Assembly (NCBI RefSeq): GCF_040115645.1
Contig: NW_027096017.1
Coordinates: forward strand, 62,001-126,000
DNA length: 64,000 nucleotides
DNA from: Euwallacea fornicatus
Taxonomy: Eukaryota > Arthropoda > Insecta > Coleoptera > Curculionidae
Direction: 5' to 3'
The position numbers and the translations under genes were made by a program. Within the stretch, counting starts at the first letter, position 1. Every line of letters begins with the position of its first letter. Of this stretch, positions 53,767-64,000 are shown in pieces. Below the pieces are notes generated by a model. It was not told the DNA's origin and did not search any database. It worked only from the letters and a program-made list of their open reading frames with translations.

Positions 53767-54810
53767 CGTGACTTTTCAAGCTTTGAACCTCCGTAACGTC
53801 GGCAAATGTGCTTCAAATTCCTTCAAAATTTGACCACAGAATCACCTCGACGAGCTCTTTATCATGACTAATAATGCTTAAGTCCATCAGGGTAAGTTTT
53901 CTAGAAACCGAGTAATTTATGTGCTCAAACACACATCTTTCGTGACTTTTCAAGTTTTGAATCTCAGGAACTTCGGCAAATGTGCTTCAAATACCTTCAA
54001 AATTTGACCACAGAATCACCTCGACGAGCTCTGTAACTTGACTTATAATGCTTAAGTCTATCTGGGTGAGTTTTCTAGAAACCGAGTAATTGATGTGCTC
54101 AAACACACATCTTTCGTGACTTTTCAAGATTTGAACTTCCGTAGCTTCGGCAAATGTGCTTCAAATACCTTCAAAATTTGACCACAGAATCACCTCGACG
54201 AGCTCTTTAACATGACTTATGATGCTTAAGTCTATCTGGTTGAGTTTTCTAGAAACCGAGTAATTTATGTGGTCAAACACACATCTTTCGAGTCTTTTCA
54301 AGCTTTGAACCTCCGTAACTTCGGCAAATGTGCTTCAAATACCTTCAAAATTTGACCACAGAATCACCTCGACGAGCTCTTTAACATGACTAATAATGCT
54401 TAAGTCCATCTGGGTGAGTTTTCTAGAAACCGAGTAATTTATGTGCTCAAACACACATCTTTCGTGACTTTTCAAGTTTTTAACCTCCGTAGCTTCGGCA
54501 AATGTGCTTCAAATACCTTCAAAATTTGACCACAGAATCATCTCGACGAGCTCTGTAACTTGACTTATAATGCTTAAGTCTATCTGGGTGAGTTTTCTAG
54601 AAACCGAGTAATTTATGGGCTCAAACACACATCTTTCGTGACTTTTCAAGTTTTGAACCTCAGGAACTTCGGCAACTGTGCTTCAAATACCTTCAAAATT
54701 TGACCACAGAATCACCTCGACGAGCTCTTTAACATGACTAATAATGCTTAAGTCCATCTGGGTAAGTTTTCTAGAAACCAAGTAATTTATGTGTTCAAAC
54801 ACACATATAT
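53767..54810. repeat. Six-unit ATCAGGG-CGAGTC-GGCAACTG cassette, middle copy
   Basis: These six units repeat 50809-51852 at a shift of 2,958 bp (17 units) and recur at 62293-63336. They are a GTAACGTCGG unit with ATCAGGG tail, TTTTGAATC, AGATTTG, CGAGTC, TTTTTAACC with ATGGGCTC tail, and GGCAACTG. This copy has CAAATACC in the last unit where the others have CAACTACC. Shorter versions with the ATCAGGG, TTTTGAATC, AGATTTG order are centred on the TTTTGAATC units at 53071, 56551, 58639 and 60205. Confidence 0.8.
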
Positions 54811-57800
54811 CGTGACTTTTCAAGCTTTGAACCTCCGTAACGTCGGCAAATGTGCTTCAACTACCTTCAAAATTTGACCACAGAATCACCTCGACGAGCT
54901 CTTTAACATGACTAATAATGCTTAAGTCCATCTGGGTAAGTTTTCTAGAAACCGAGTAATTTATGTGTTCAAACACACATATATCGTGACTTTTCAAGCT
55001 TTGAACCTCCGTAACGTCGGCAAATGTGCTTCAACTACCTTCAAAATTTGACCACAGAATCACCTCGACGAGCTCTTTATCATGACTAATAATGCTTAAG
55101 TCCATCTGGGTAAGTTTTCTAGAAACCGAGTAATTTATGTGTTCAAACACACATGTATCGTGACTTTTCAAGCTTTGAACCTCCGTAGCATCGGCAAATG
55201 TGCTTCAAATTCCTTCAAAATTTGACCACAGAATCACCTCGACGAGCTCTTTATCATGACTTATAATGCTTAAGTCCATCTGGGTAAGTTTTCTAGAAAC
55301 CGAGTAATTTATGTGTTCAAACACACATGTATCGTGACTTTTCAAGTTTTGAACCTCCGTAGCATCGGCAAATGTGCTTCAAATTCCTTCAAAATTTGAC
55401 CACAGAATCACCTCGACGAGCTCTTTAACATGACTAATAATGCTTAAGTCCATCTGGGTAAGTTTTCTAGAAACCAAGTAATTTATGTGTTCAAACACAC
55501 ATATATCGTGACTTTTCAAGCTTTGAACCTCAGGAACTTCGGCAAATGTGCTTCAAATTCCTTCAAAATTTGACCACAGAATCACCTCGACGAGCTCTTT
55601 AACATGACTAATAATGCTTAAGTCCATCTGGGTAAGTTTTCTAGAAACAGAGTAATTTATGTTCTCAAACACACATCTTTCGTGACTTTTCAAGTTTTGA
55701 ACCTCAGGAACTTCGGCAACTGTGCTTCAAATACCTTCAAAATTTGACCACAGAATCACCTCGACGAGCTCTTTAACATGACTAATAATGCTTAAGTCCA
55801 TCTGGGTAAGTTTTCTAGAAACCGAGTAATTTATGTGTTCAAACACACATATATCGTGACTTTTCAAGCTTTGAACCTCCGTAACGTCGGCAAATGTGCT
55901 TCAACTACCTTCAAAATTTGACCACAGAATCACCTCGACGAGCTCTTTATCATGACTAATAATGCTTAAGTCCATCTGGGTAAGTTTTCTAGAAACCGAG
56001 TAATTTATGTGTTCAAACACACATGTATCGTGACTTTTCAAGCTTTGAACCTCCGTAGCATCGGCAAATGTGCTTCAAATACCTTCAAAATTTGACCACA
56101 GAATCACCTCGACGAGCTCTTTAACATGACTAATAATGCTTAAGAACATCTGGGTAAGTTTTCTAGAAACCGAGTAATTTATGTGTTCAAACACACATGT
56201 ATCGTGACTTTTCAAGCTTTGAACCTCCGTAGCTTCGGCAAATGTGCTTCAAATACCTTCAAAATTTGACCACAGAATCACCTCGGCGAGCTCTTTAACA
56301 TGACTAATAATGCTTAAGTCCATCTGGGTAAGTTTTCTAGAAATCGAGTAATTTATGTGTTCAAACACACATGTATCGTGACTTTTCAAGCTTTGAACCT
56401 CCGTAGCATCGGCAAATGTGCTTCAAATTCCTTCAAAATTTGACCACAGAATCACCTCGACGAGCTCTTTATCATGACTAATAATGCTTAAGTCCATCAG
56501 GGTAAGTTTTCTAGAAACCGAGTAATTTATGTGCTCAAACACACATCTTTCGTGACTTTTCAAGTTTTGAATCTCAGGAACTTCGGCAAATGTGCTTCAA
56601 ATACCTTCAAAATTTGACCACAGAATCACCTCGACGAGCTCTGTAACTTGACTTATAATGCTTAAGTCTATCTGGGTGAGTTTTCTAGAAACCGAGTAAT
56701 TGATGTGCTCAAACACACATCTTTCGTGACTTTTCAAGATTTGAACTTCCGTAGCTTCGGCAAATGTGCTTCAAATACCTTAAAAATTTGACCACAGAAT
56801 CACCTCGACGAGCTCTGTAACTTGACTTATAATGCTTAAGTCTATCTGGTTGAGTTTTCTAGAAACCGAGTAATTTATGTGGTCAAACACACATCTTTCG
56901 AGTCTTTTCAAGCTTTGAACCTCCGTAACTTCGGCAAATGTGCTTCAAATACCTTCAAAATTTGACCACAGAATCACCTCGACGAGCTCTTTAACATGAC
57001 TAATACTGCTTAAGTCCATCTGGGTGAGTTTTCTAGAAACCGAGTAATTTATGTGCTCAAACACACATCTTTCGTGACTTTTCAAGTTTTTAACCTCCGT
57101 AGCTTCGGCAAATGTGCTTCAAATTCCTTCAAAATTTGACCACAGAATCACTTCGACGAGCTCTTTATCATGACTTATAATGCTTAAGCCCATCTGGGTG
57201 AGTTTTCTAGAAACCGAGTAATTTATGTGCTCAAACACACATCTTTCGTGACTTTTCAAGCTTTGAACCTCCGTAGCATCGGCAAATGTGCTTCAAATAC
57301 CTTCAAAATTTGACCACAGAATCACCTCGACGAGCTCTTTAACATGACTAATAATGCTTAAGTCCATCTGGGTAAGTTTTCTAGAAACCGAGTAATTTAT
57401 GTGTTCAAACACACATGTATCGTGACTTTTCAAGCTTTGAACCTCCGTAGCATCGGCAAATGTGCTTCAAATTCCTTCAAAATTTGACCACAGAATCACC
57501 TCGACGAGCTCTTTAACATGACTAATAATGCTTAAGTCTATCTGGGTGAGTTTTCTAGAAACCGAGTAATTTATGTGCTCAAACACACATCTTTCGTGAC
57601 TTTTCAAGTTTTGAACCTCAGGAACTTCGGCAAATGTGCTTCAAATACCTTCAAAATTTGACCACAGAATCACCTCGGCGAGCTCTTTAACATGACTAAT
57701 AATGCTTAAGTCCATCTGGGTAAGTTTTCTAGAAATCGAGTAATTTATGTGTTCAAACACACATGTATCGTGACTTTTCAAGCTTTGAACCTCCGTAGCA

Positions 57801-60378
57801 TCGGCAAATGTGCTTCAAATTCCTTCAAAATTTGACCACAGAATCACCTCGACGAGCTCTTTAACATGACTAGTAATGCTTAAGTCCATCTGGGTGAGTT
57901 TTCTAGAAACCGAGTAATTTATGTGCTCAAACACACATCTTTCGTGACTTTTCAAGCTTTGAACCTCCGTAGCTTCGGCAAATGTGCTTCAAATACCTTC
58001 AAAATGTGACCACAGAATCACCTCGACGAGCTCTTTAACATGACTAATAATGCTTAAGTCCATCTGGGTGAATTTTCTAGAAACCGAGTAATTTATTTGC
58101 TCAAACACACATCTTTCGTGACTTTTCAAGCTTTGAACCTCCGTAGCTTCGGCAAATGTGCTTCAAATTCCTTCAAAATTTGACCACAGAATCACCTCGA
58201 CGAGCTCTTTATCATGACTAATAATGCTTAAGTCCATCTGGGTGAGTTTTCTAGAAACCGAGTAATTTATGTGCTCAAACACACATCTTTCGTGACTTTT
58301 CAAGTTTTGAATCTCAGGAACTTCGGCAAATGTGCTTCAAATACCTTCAAAATTTGACCACAGAATCACCTCGACGAGCTCTTTAACATGACTAATAATG
58401 CTTAAGTCCCTCTGGGTGAGTTTTCTAGAAACCGAGTAATTTATGTGCTCAAACACACATCTTTCGTGACTTTTCAAGCTTTGAACCTCCGTAGCTTCGG
58501 CAAAGGTGCTTCAAATACCTTCAAAATTTGACCACAGAATCACCTCGACGAGCTCTTTATCATGACTAATAATGCTTAAGTCCATCAGGGTAAATTTTCT
58601 AGAAACCGAGTAATTTATGTGCTCAAACACACATCTTTCGTGACTTTTCAAGTTTTGAATCTCAGGAACTTCGGCAAATGTGCTTCAAATACCTTCAAAA
58701 TTTGACCACAGAATCACCTCGACGAGCTCTGTAACTTGACTTATAATGCTTAAGTCTATCTGGGTGAGTTTTCTAGAAACCGAGTAATTGATGTGCTCAA
58801 ACACACATCTTTCGTGACTTTTCAAGATTTGAACTTCCGTAGCTTCGGCAAATGTGCTTCAAATACCTTCAAAATTTGACCACAGAATCACCTCGACGAG
58901 CTCTTTAACATGACTTATGATGCTTAAGTCTATCTGGTTGAGTTTTCTAGAAACCGAGTAATTTATGTGGTCAAACACACATCTTTCGAGTCTTTTCAAG
59001 CTTTGAACCTCCGTAACTTCGGCAAATGTGCTTCAAATACCTTCAAAATTTGACCACAGAATCACCTCGACGAGCTCTTTAACATGACTAATAATGCTTA
59101 AGTCCATCTGGGTGAGTTTTCTAGAAATAGAGTAATTTATGTGCTCAAACACACATCTTTCGTGACTTTTCAAGATTTGAACTTCCGTAGCTTCGGCAAA
59201 TGTGCTTCAAATACCTTCAAAATTTGACCACAGAATCACCTCGACGAGCTCTGTAACTTGACTTATAATGCTTAAGTCTATCTGGGTGAGTTTTCTAGAA
59301 ACCGAGTAATTGATGTGCTCAAACACACATCTTTCGTGACTTTTCAAGATTTGAACTTCCGTAGCTTCGGCAAATGTGCTTCAAATACCTTCAAAATTTG
59401 ACCACAGAATCACCTCGACGAGCTCTTTAACATGACTAATAATACTTAAGTCTATCTGGGTGAGTTTTCTAGAAACCGAGTAATTTATGTGCTCAAACAC
59501 ACATCTTTCGTGACTTTTCAAGTTTTGAACCTCAGGAACTTCGGCAAATGTGCTTCAAATACCTTCAAAATTTGACCACAGAATCACCTCGACGAGCTCT
59601 TTAACATGACTAATAATGCTTAAGTCCATCTGGGTGAGTTTTCTAGAAATAGAGTAATTTATGTGCTCAAACACACATCTTTCGTGACTTTTCAAGATTT
59701 GAACTTCCGTAGCTTCGGCAAATGTGCTTCAAATACCTTCAAAATTTGACCACAGAATCACCTCGACGAGCTCTGTAACTTGACTTATAATGCTTAAGTC
59801 TATCTGGGTGAGTTTTCTAGAAACCGAGTAATTTATGTGCTCAAACACACATGTATCGTGACTTTTCAAGCTTTGAACCTCCGTAGCATCGGCAAATGTG
59901 CTTCAAATTCCTTCAAAATTTGACCACAGAATCACCTCGACGAGCTCTTTAACATGACTAATAATACTTAAGTCTATCTGGGTGAGTTTTCTAGAAACCG
60001 AGTAATTTATGTGCTCAAACACACATCTTTCGTGACTTTTCAAGTTTTGAACCTCAGGAACTTCGGCAAATGTGCTTCAAATACCTTCAAAATTTGACCA
60101 CAGAATCACCTCGACGAGCTCTTTATCATGACTAATAATGCTTAAGTCCATCAGGGTAAGTTTTCTAGAAACCGAGTAATTTATGTGCTCAAACACACAT
60201 CTTTCGTGACTTTTCAAGTTTTGAATCTCAGGAACTTCGGCAAATGTGCTTCAAATACCTTCAAAATTTGACCACAGAATCACCTCGACGAGCTCTGTAA
60301 CTTGACTTATAATGCTTAAGTCTATCTGGGTGAGTTTTCTAGAAACCGAGTAATTGATGTGCTCAAACACACATCTTT

Positions 60379-61770
60379 CGTGACTTTTCAAGATTTGAAC
60401 TTCCGTAGCTTCGGCAAATGTGCTTCAAATACCTTCAAAATTTGACCACAGAATCACCTCGACGAGCTCTTTAACATGACTTATGATGCTTAAGTCTATC
60501 TGGTTGAGTTTTCTAGAAACCGAGTAATTTATGTGGTCAAACACACATCTTTCGAGTCTTTTCAAGCTTTGAACCTCCGTAACTTCGGCAAATGTGCTTC
60601 AAATACCTTCAAAATTTGACCACAGAATCACCTCGACGAGCTCTTTAACATGACTAATAATGCTTAAGTCCATCTGGGTGAGTTTTCTAGAAATAGAGTA
60701 ATTTATGTGCTCAAACACACATCTTTCGTGACTTTTCAAGATTTGAACTTCCGTAGCTTCGGCAAATGTGCTTCAAATACCTTCAAAATTTGACCACAGA
60801 ATCACCTCGACGAGCTCTGTAACTTGACTTATAATGCTTAAGTCTATCTGGGTGAGTTTTCTAGAAACCGAGTAATTGATGTGCTCAAACACACATCTTT
60901 CGTGACTTTTCAAGATTTGAACTTCCGTAGCTTCGGCAAATGTGCTTCAAATACCTTCAAAATTTGACCACAGAATCACCTCGACGAGCTCTTTAACATG
61001 ACTTATGATGCTTAAGTCTATCTGGTTGAGTTTTCTAGAAACCGAGTAATTTATGTGGTCAAACACACATCTTTCGAGTCTTTTCAAGCTTTGAACCTCC
61101 GTAACTTCGGCAAATGTGCTTCAAATACCTTCAAAATTTGACCACAGAATCACCTCGACGAGCTCTTTAACATGACTAATAATGCTTAAGTCCATCTGGG
61201 TGAGTTTTCTAGAAATAGAGTAATTTATGTGCTCAAACACACATCTTTCGTGACTTTTCAAGATTTGAACTTCCGTAGCTTCGGCAAATGTGCTTCAAAT
61301 ACCTTCAAAATTTGACCACAGAATCACCTCGACGAGCTCTGTAACTTGACTTATAATGCTTAAGTCTATCTGGGTGAGTTTTCTAGAAACCGAGTAATTG
61401 ATGTGCTCAAACACACATCTTTCGTGACTTTTCAAGATTTGAACTTCCGTAGCTTCGGCAAATGTGCTTCAAATACCTTCAAAATTTGACCACAGAATCA
61501 CCTCGACGAGCTCTTTAACATGACTTATGATGCTTAAGTCTATCTGGTTGAGTTTTCTAGAAACCGAGTAATTTATGTGGTCAAACACACATCTTTCGAG
61601 TCTTTTCAAGCTTTGAACCTCCGTAACTTCGGCAAATGTGCTTCAAATACCTTCAAAATTTGACCACAGAATCACCTCGACGAGCTCTTTAACATGACTA
61701 ATAATGCTTAAGTCCATCTGGGTGAGTTTTCTAGAAACCGAGTAATTTATGTGCTCAAACACACATCTTT
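60379..61770. repeat. 3-unit higher-order repeat with nearly three copies (522 bp)
   Basis: The order is AGATTTG with CTGGTTGAG, then CGAGTC with AAATAGAG, then AGATTTG with TGTAAC. It starts at 60379, 60901 and 61423. The third copy has only its first unit and most of its second: after 61597 the tail is CCGAG and not ATAGAG, and a TTTTTAACC unit follows. A related five-unit series at 58639-59508 matches 60205-61074 at 1,566 bp (9 units). Confidence 0.85.
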
Positions 61771-64000
61771 CGTGACTTTTCAAGTTTTTAACCTCCGTAG
61801 CTTCGGCAAATGTGCTTCAAATACCTTCAAAATTTGACCACAGAATCACCTCGACGAGCTCTTTAACATGACTAATAATGCTTAAGTCCATCTGGGTAAG
61901 TTTTCTAGAAACCAAGTAATTTATGTGTTCAAACACACAAATATCGTGACTTTTCAAGCTTTGAACCTCCGTAACGTCGGCAAATGTGCTTCAAATACCT
62001 TCAAAATTTGACCACAGAATCACCTCGGCGAGCTCTTTAACATGACTAATAATGCTTAAGTCCATCTGGGTAAGTTTTCTAGAAATCGAGTAATTTATGT
62101 GTTCAAACACACATATATCGTGACTTTTCAAGCTTTGAACCTCCGTAACGTCGGCAAATGTGCTTCAAATACCTTCAAAATTTGACCACAGAATCACCTC
62201 GGCGAGCTCTTTAACATGACTAATAATGCTTAAGTCCATCTGGGTAAGTTTTCTAGAAATCGAGTAATTTATGTGTTCAAACACACATATATCGTGACTT
62301 TTCAAGCTTTGAACCTCCGTAACGTCGGCAAATGTGCTTCAAATTCCTTCAAAATTTGACCACAGAATCACCTCGACGAGCTCTTTATCATGACTAATAA
62401 TGCTTAAGTCCATCAGGGTAAGTTTTCTAGAAACCGAGTAATTTATGTGCTCAAACACACATCTTTCGTGACTTTTCAAGTTTTGAATCTCAGGAACTTC
62501 GGCAAATGTGCTTCAAATACCTTCAAAATTTGACCACAGAATCACCTCGACGAGCTCTGTAACTTGACTTATAATGCTTAAGTCTATCTGGGTGAGTTTT
62601 CTAGAAACCGAGTAATTGATGTGCTCAAACACACATCTTTCGTGACTTTTCAAGATTTGAACTTCCGTAGCTTCGGCAAATGTGCTTCAAATACCTTCAA
62701 AATTTGACCACAGAATCACCTCGACGAGCTCTTTAACATGACTTATGATGCTTAAGTCTATCTGGTTGAGTTTTCTAGAAACCGAGTAATTTATGTGGTC
62801 AAACACACATCTTTCGAGTCTTTTCAAGCTTTGAACCTCCGTAACTTCGGCAAATGTGCTTCAAATACCTTCAAAATTTGACCACAGAATCACCTCGACG
62901 AGCTCTTTAACATGACTAATAATGCTTAAGTCCATCTGGGTGAGTTTTCTAGAAACCGAGTAATTTATGTGCTCAAACACACATCTTTCGTGACTTTTCA
63001 AGTTTTTAACCTCCGTAGCTTCGGCAAATGTGCTTCAAATACCTTCAAAATTTGACCACAGAATCATCTCGACGAGCTCTGTAACTTGACTTATAATGCT
63101 TAAGTCTATCTGGGTGAGTTTTCTAGAAACCGAGTAATTTATGGGCTCAAACACACATCTTTCGTGACTTTTCAAGTTTTGAACCTCAGGAACTTCGGCA
63201 ACTGTGCTTCAACTACCTTCAAAATTTGACCACAGAATCACCTCGACGAGCTCTTTATCATGACTAATAATGCTTAAGTCCATCTGGGTAAGTTTTCTAG
63301 AAACCGAGTAATTTATGTGTTCAAACACACATGTATCGTGACTTTTCAAGCTTTGAACCTCCGTAGCATCGGCAAATGTGCTTCAAATTCCTTCAAAATT
63401 TGACCACAGAATCACCTCGACGAGCTCTTTATCATGACTTATAATGCTTAAGTCCATCTGGGTAAGTTTTCTAGAAACCGAGTAATTTATGTGTTCAAAC
63501 ACACATGTATCGTGACTTTTCAAGTTTTGAACCTCCGTAGCATCGGCAAATGTGCTTCAAATTCCTTCAAAATTTGACCACAGAATCACCTCGACGAGCT
63601 CTTTAACATGACTAATAATGCTTAAGTCCATCTGGGTAAGTTTTCTAGAAACCAAGTAATTTATGTGTTCAAACACACATATATCGTGACTTTTCAAGCT
63701 TTGAACCTCCGTAACGTCGGCAACTGTGCTTCAAATACCTTCAAAATTTGACCACAGAATCACCTCGACGAGCTCTTTAACATGACTAATAATGCTTAAG
63801 TCCATCTGGGTAAGTTTTCTAGAAACCAAGTAATTTATGTGTTCAAACACACATATATCGTGACTTTTCAAGCTTTGAACCTCCGTAACGTCGGCAAATG
63901 TGCTTCAAATACCTTCAAAATTTGACCACAGAATCACCTCGACGAGCTCTTTAACATGACTAATAATGCTTAAGTCCATCTGGGTGAATTTTCTAGAAAC
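61458..64000. repeat. Block of 2.5 kb, second copy, cut by the window end
   Basis: This is the partner of 49974-52516. The rare GTGAATTTTC at about 63983 matches the one at about 52499, so the copy is still identical at the last base and must run on past the window. The true repeated length is therefore unknown. Parts of the same unit series also occur at 53767-54810 (17 units after 50809). Confidence 0.85.
63859..64000. repeat. Partial last unit, cut by the window edge
   Basis: It comprises unit positions 1-142 of a GTAACGTCGG-type unit preceded by ATAT, ending inside the TTTCTAGAAA segment. Its start at 1 + 174 x 367 shows that the register set at base 1 is still exact. Nothing suggests that the array ends here. 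Confidence 0.97.

Larger units (their letters stand above)
1..64000. repeat. 174-bp satellite DNA array, 367 full units plus a partial one
   Basis: The complete window is a head-to-tail tandem repeat with a period of exactly 174 bp. Every unit begins with CGTGAC or a one- to three-base variant of it (CGTTAC, CGAGAC, CGAGTC). Positions 1 + 1740n (n = 0 to 36) all start with CGTGACTTTT, so no net indel has accumulated. GC content of the first unit is 69 of 174 bases (about 40%). All units have the same orientation. No unrelated sequence interrupts the array and neither edge lies in the window, so the array is longer than 64 kb. A satellite of nucleosome-plus-linker size with higher-order repeats is typical of centromeric DNA, and less often of subtelomeric or knob DNA. 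That role is inferred; no kinetochore evidence can be read from sequence. I do not recognise the family. Confidence 0.98.
46633..64000. repeat. Subtype zone 3: GTAACGTCGG / CGAGTC / ATCAGGG units
   Basis: About 100 units up to the window end. Diagnostic units are CCGTAACGTCGG heads preceded by ATAT (first seen at 44023, then common), CGAGTC starts (nine units: 50113, 51331, 54289, 56899, 58987, 60553, 61075, 61597, 62815), TCCATCAGGG segments, AAATAGAG segments and ATGGGCTC segments. HORs here are variable combinations of one recurring cassette, and a block of more than 2.5 kb occurs twice, 66 units apart. Only satellite sequence is present. Confidence 0.75.

Noticed and set aside
1..64000. 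Protein-coding genes
   Set aside because: All six frames are stopped once or more per 174-bp unit at well-conserved positions, and open stretches are at most about 57 codons. The short ATG-started frame on the minus strand (about 23 codons per unit) is a by-product of the repeat.
1..64000. CRISPR array
   Set aside because: The whole 174-bp unit repeats and differs only by linked substitutions. There is no short repeat alternating with unique spacers.
1..64000. rDNA spacer subrepeats or 5S rDNA array
   Set aside because: No rRNA-like segment or Pol III box set is seen, and 64 kb without any rRNA gene is too long for a spacer.
1..64000. Known centromeric satellites such as Arabidopsis CEN178, rice CentO, maize CentC, human alpha satellite or Rhynchospora Tyba
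   Set aside because: Unit lengths are similar for some, but I recognise no matching sequence block. Assigning a family would be a guess without a database search.
1..64000. Telomeric repeats or a subtelomere border
   Set aside because: No TTTAGGG- or TTAGGG-type runs are seen and neither array edge is in the window.
1..64000. A previously undescribed gene system hidden between repeats
   Set aside because: There is no space for one: every base belongs to a 174-bp unit. The novelty here lies in array structure, not genes.

Overview
The whole 64,000-base window is one uninterrupted tandem satellite array. I see no gene, RNA gene, transposon or any non-satellite base. The unit is 174 bp, about 40% GC, and always in the same head-to-tail orientation. 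Taking CGTGAC as unit position 1, the window holds 367 complete units (1-63858) and a 142-bp partial unit (63859-64000). I checked the register every ten units (positions 1, 1741, 3481 and so on to 62641). All 37 checkpoints start with CGTGACTTTT, so there is no net insertion or deletion over 64 kb, although units differ by many substitutions.

A 174-bp unit, a megasatellite-like array and nested higher-order repeats (HORs) point to a eukaryote. They fit centromeric, or less likely subtelomeric or heterochromatic-knob, DNA. The unit length and style resemble plant centromeric satellites, but I do not recognise the sequence as any named family and cannot name the organism. The centromere assignment is inference.

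Units fall into recognisable subtypes by linked substitutions: unit positions 14-35 (AGCAT, GGCTT, AGCTT, AACTT, AACGT, CAGGAACTT and GCAGCTCC types), 53, 76-84, 92-109, 119-128, 141-158 and 171-174. Subtype use changes along the window. Zone 1 (1 to about 26.3 kb) is rich in the AGCAT type, the TGTGTGAG type and the 11 GCAGCTCCGG units. Zone 2 (about 26.3-46.6 kb) is rich in GTAACTT, TTTTAAATCTC and CTTAATTCC units. Zone 3 (about 46.6-64 kb) carries GTAACGTCGG, CGAGTC and ATCAGGG units, which are absent or nearly absent earlier.

Within the zones are tandem or dispersed HOR blocks of 3, 4, 5, 6-7, 14 and 16 units. There are also longer-range copies at 34-unit (5,916 bp) and 66-unit (11,484 bp) spacing. 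One 696-bp duplication (about 22.1-23.5 kb) preserves a hybrid unit whose crossover point can be placed to about 7 bp. The array therefore records recent unequal exchange and gene-conversion-like events at several scales. Because 174 is divisible by 3, each reading frame keeps its phase through the array, yet all six frames are stopped once or more per unit. The array is non-coding.
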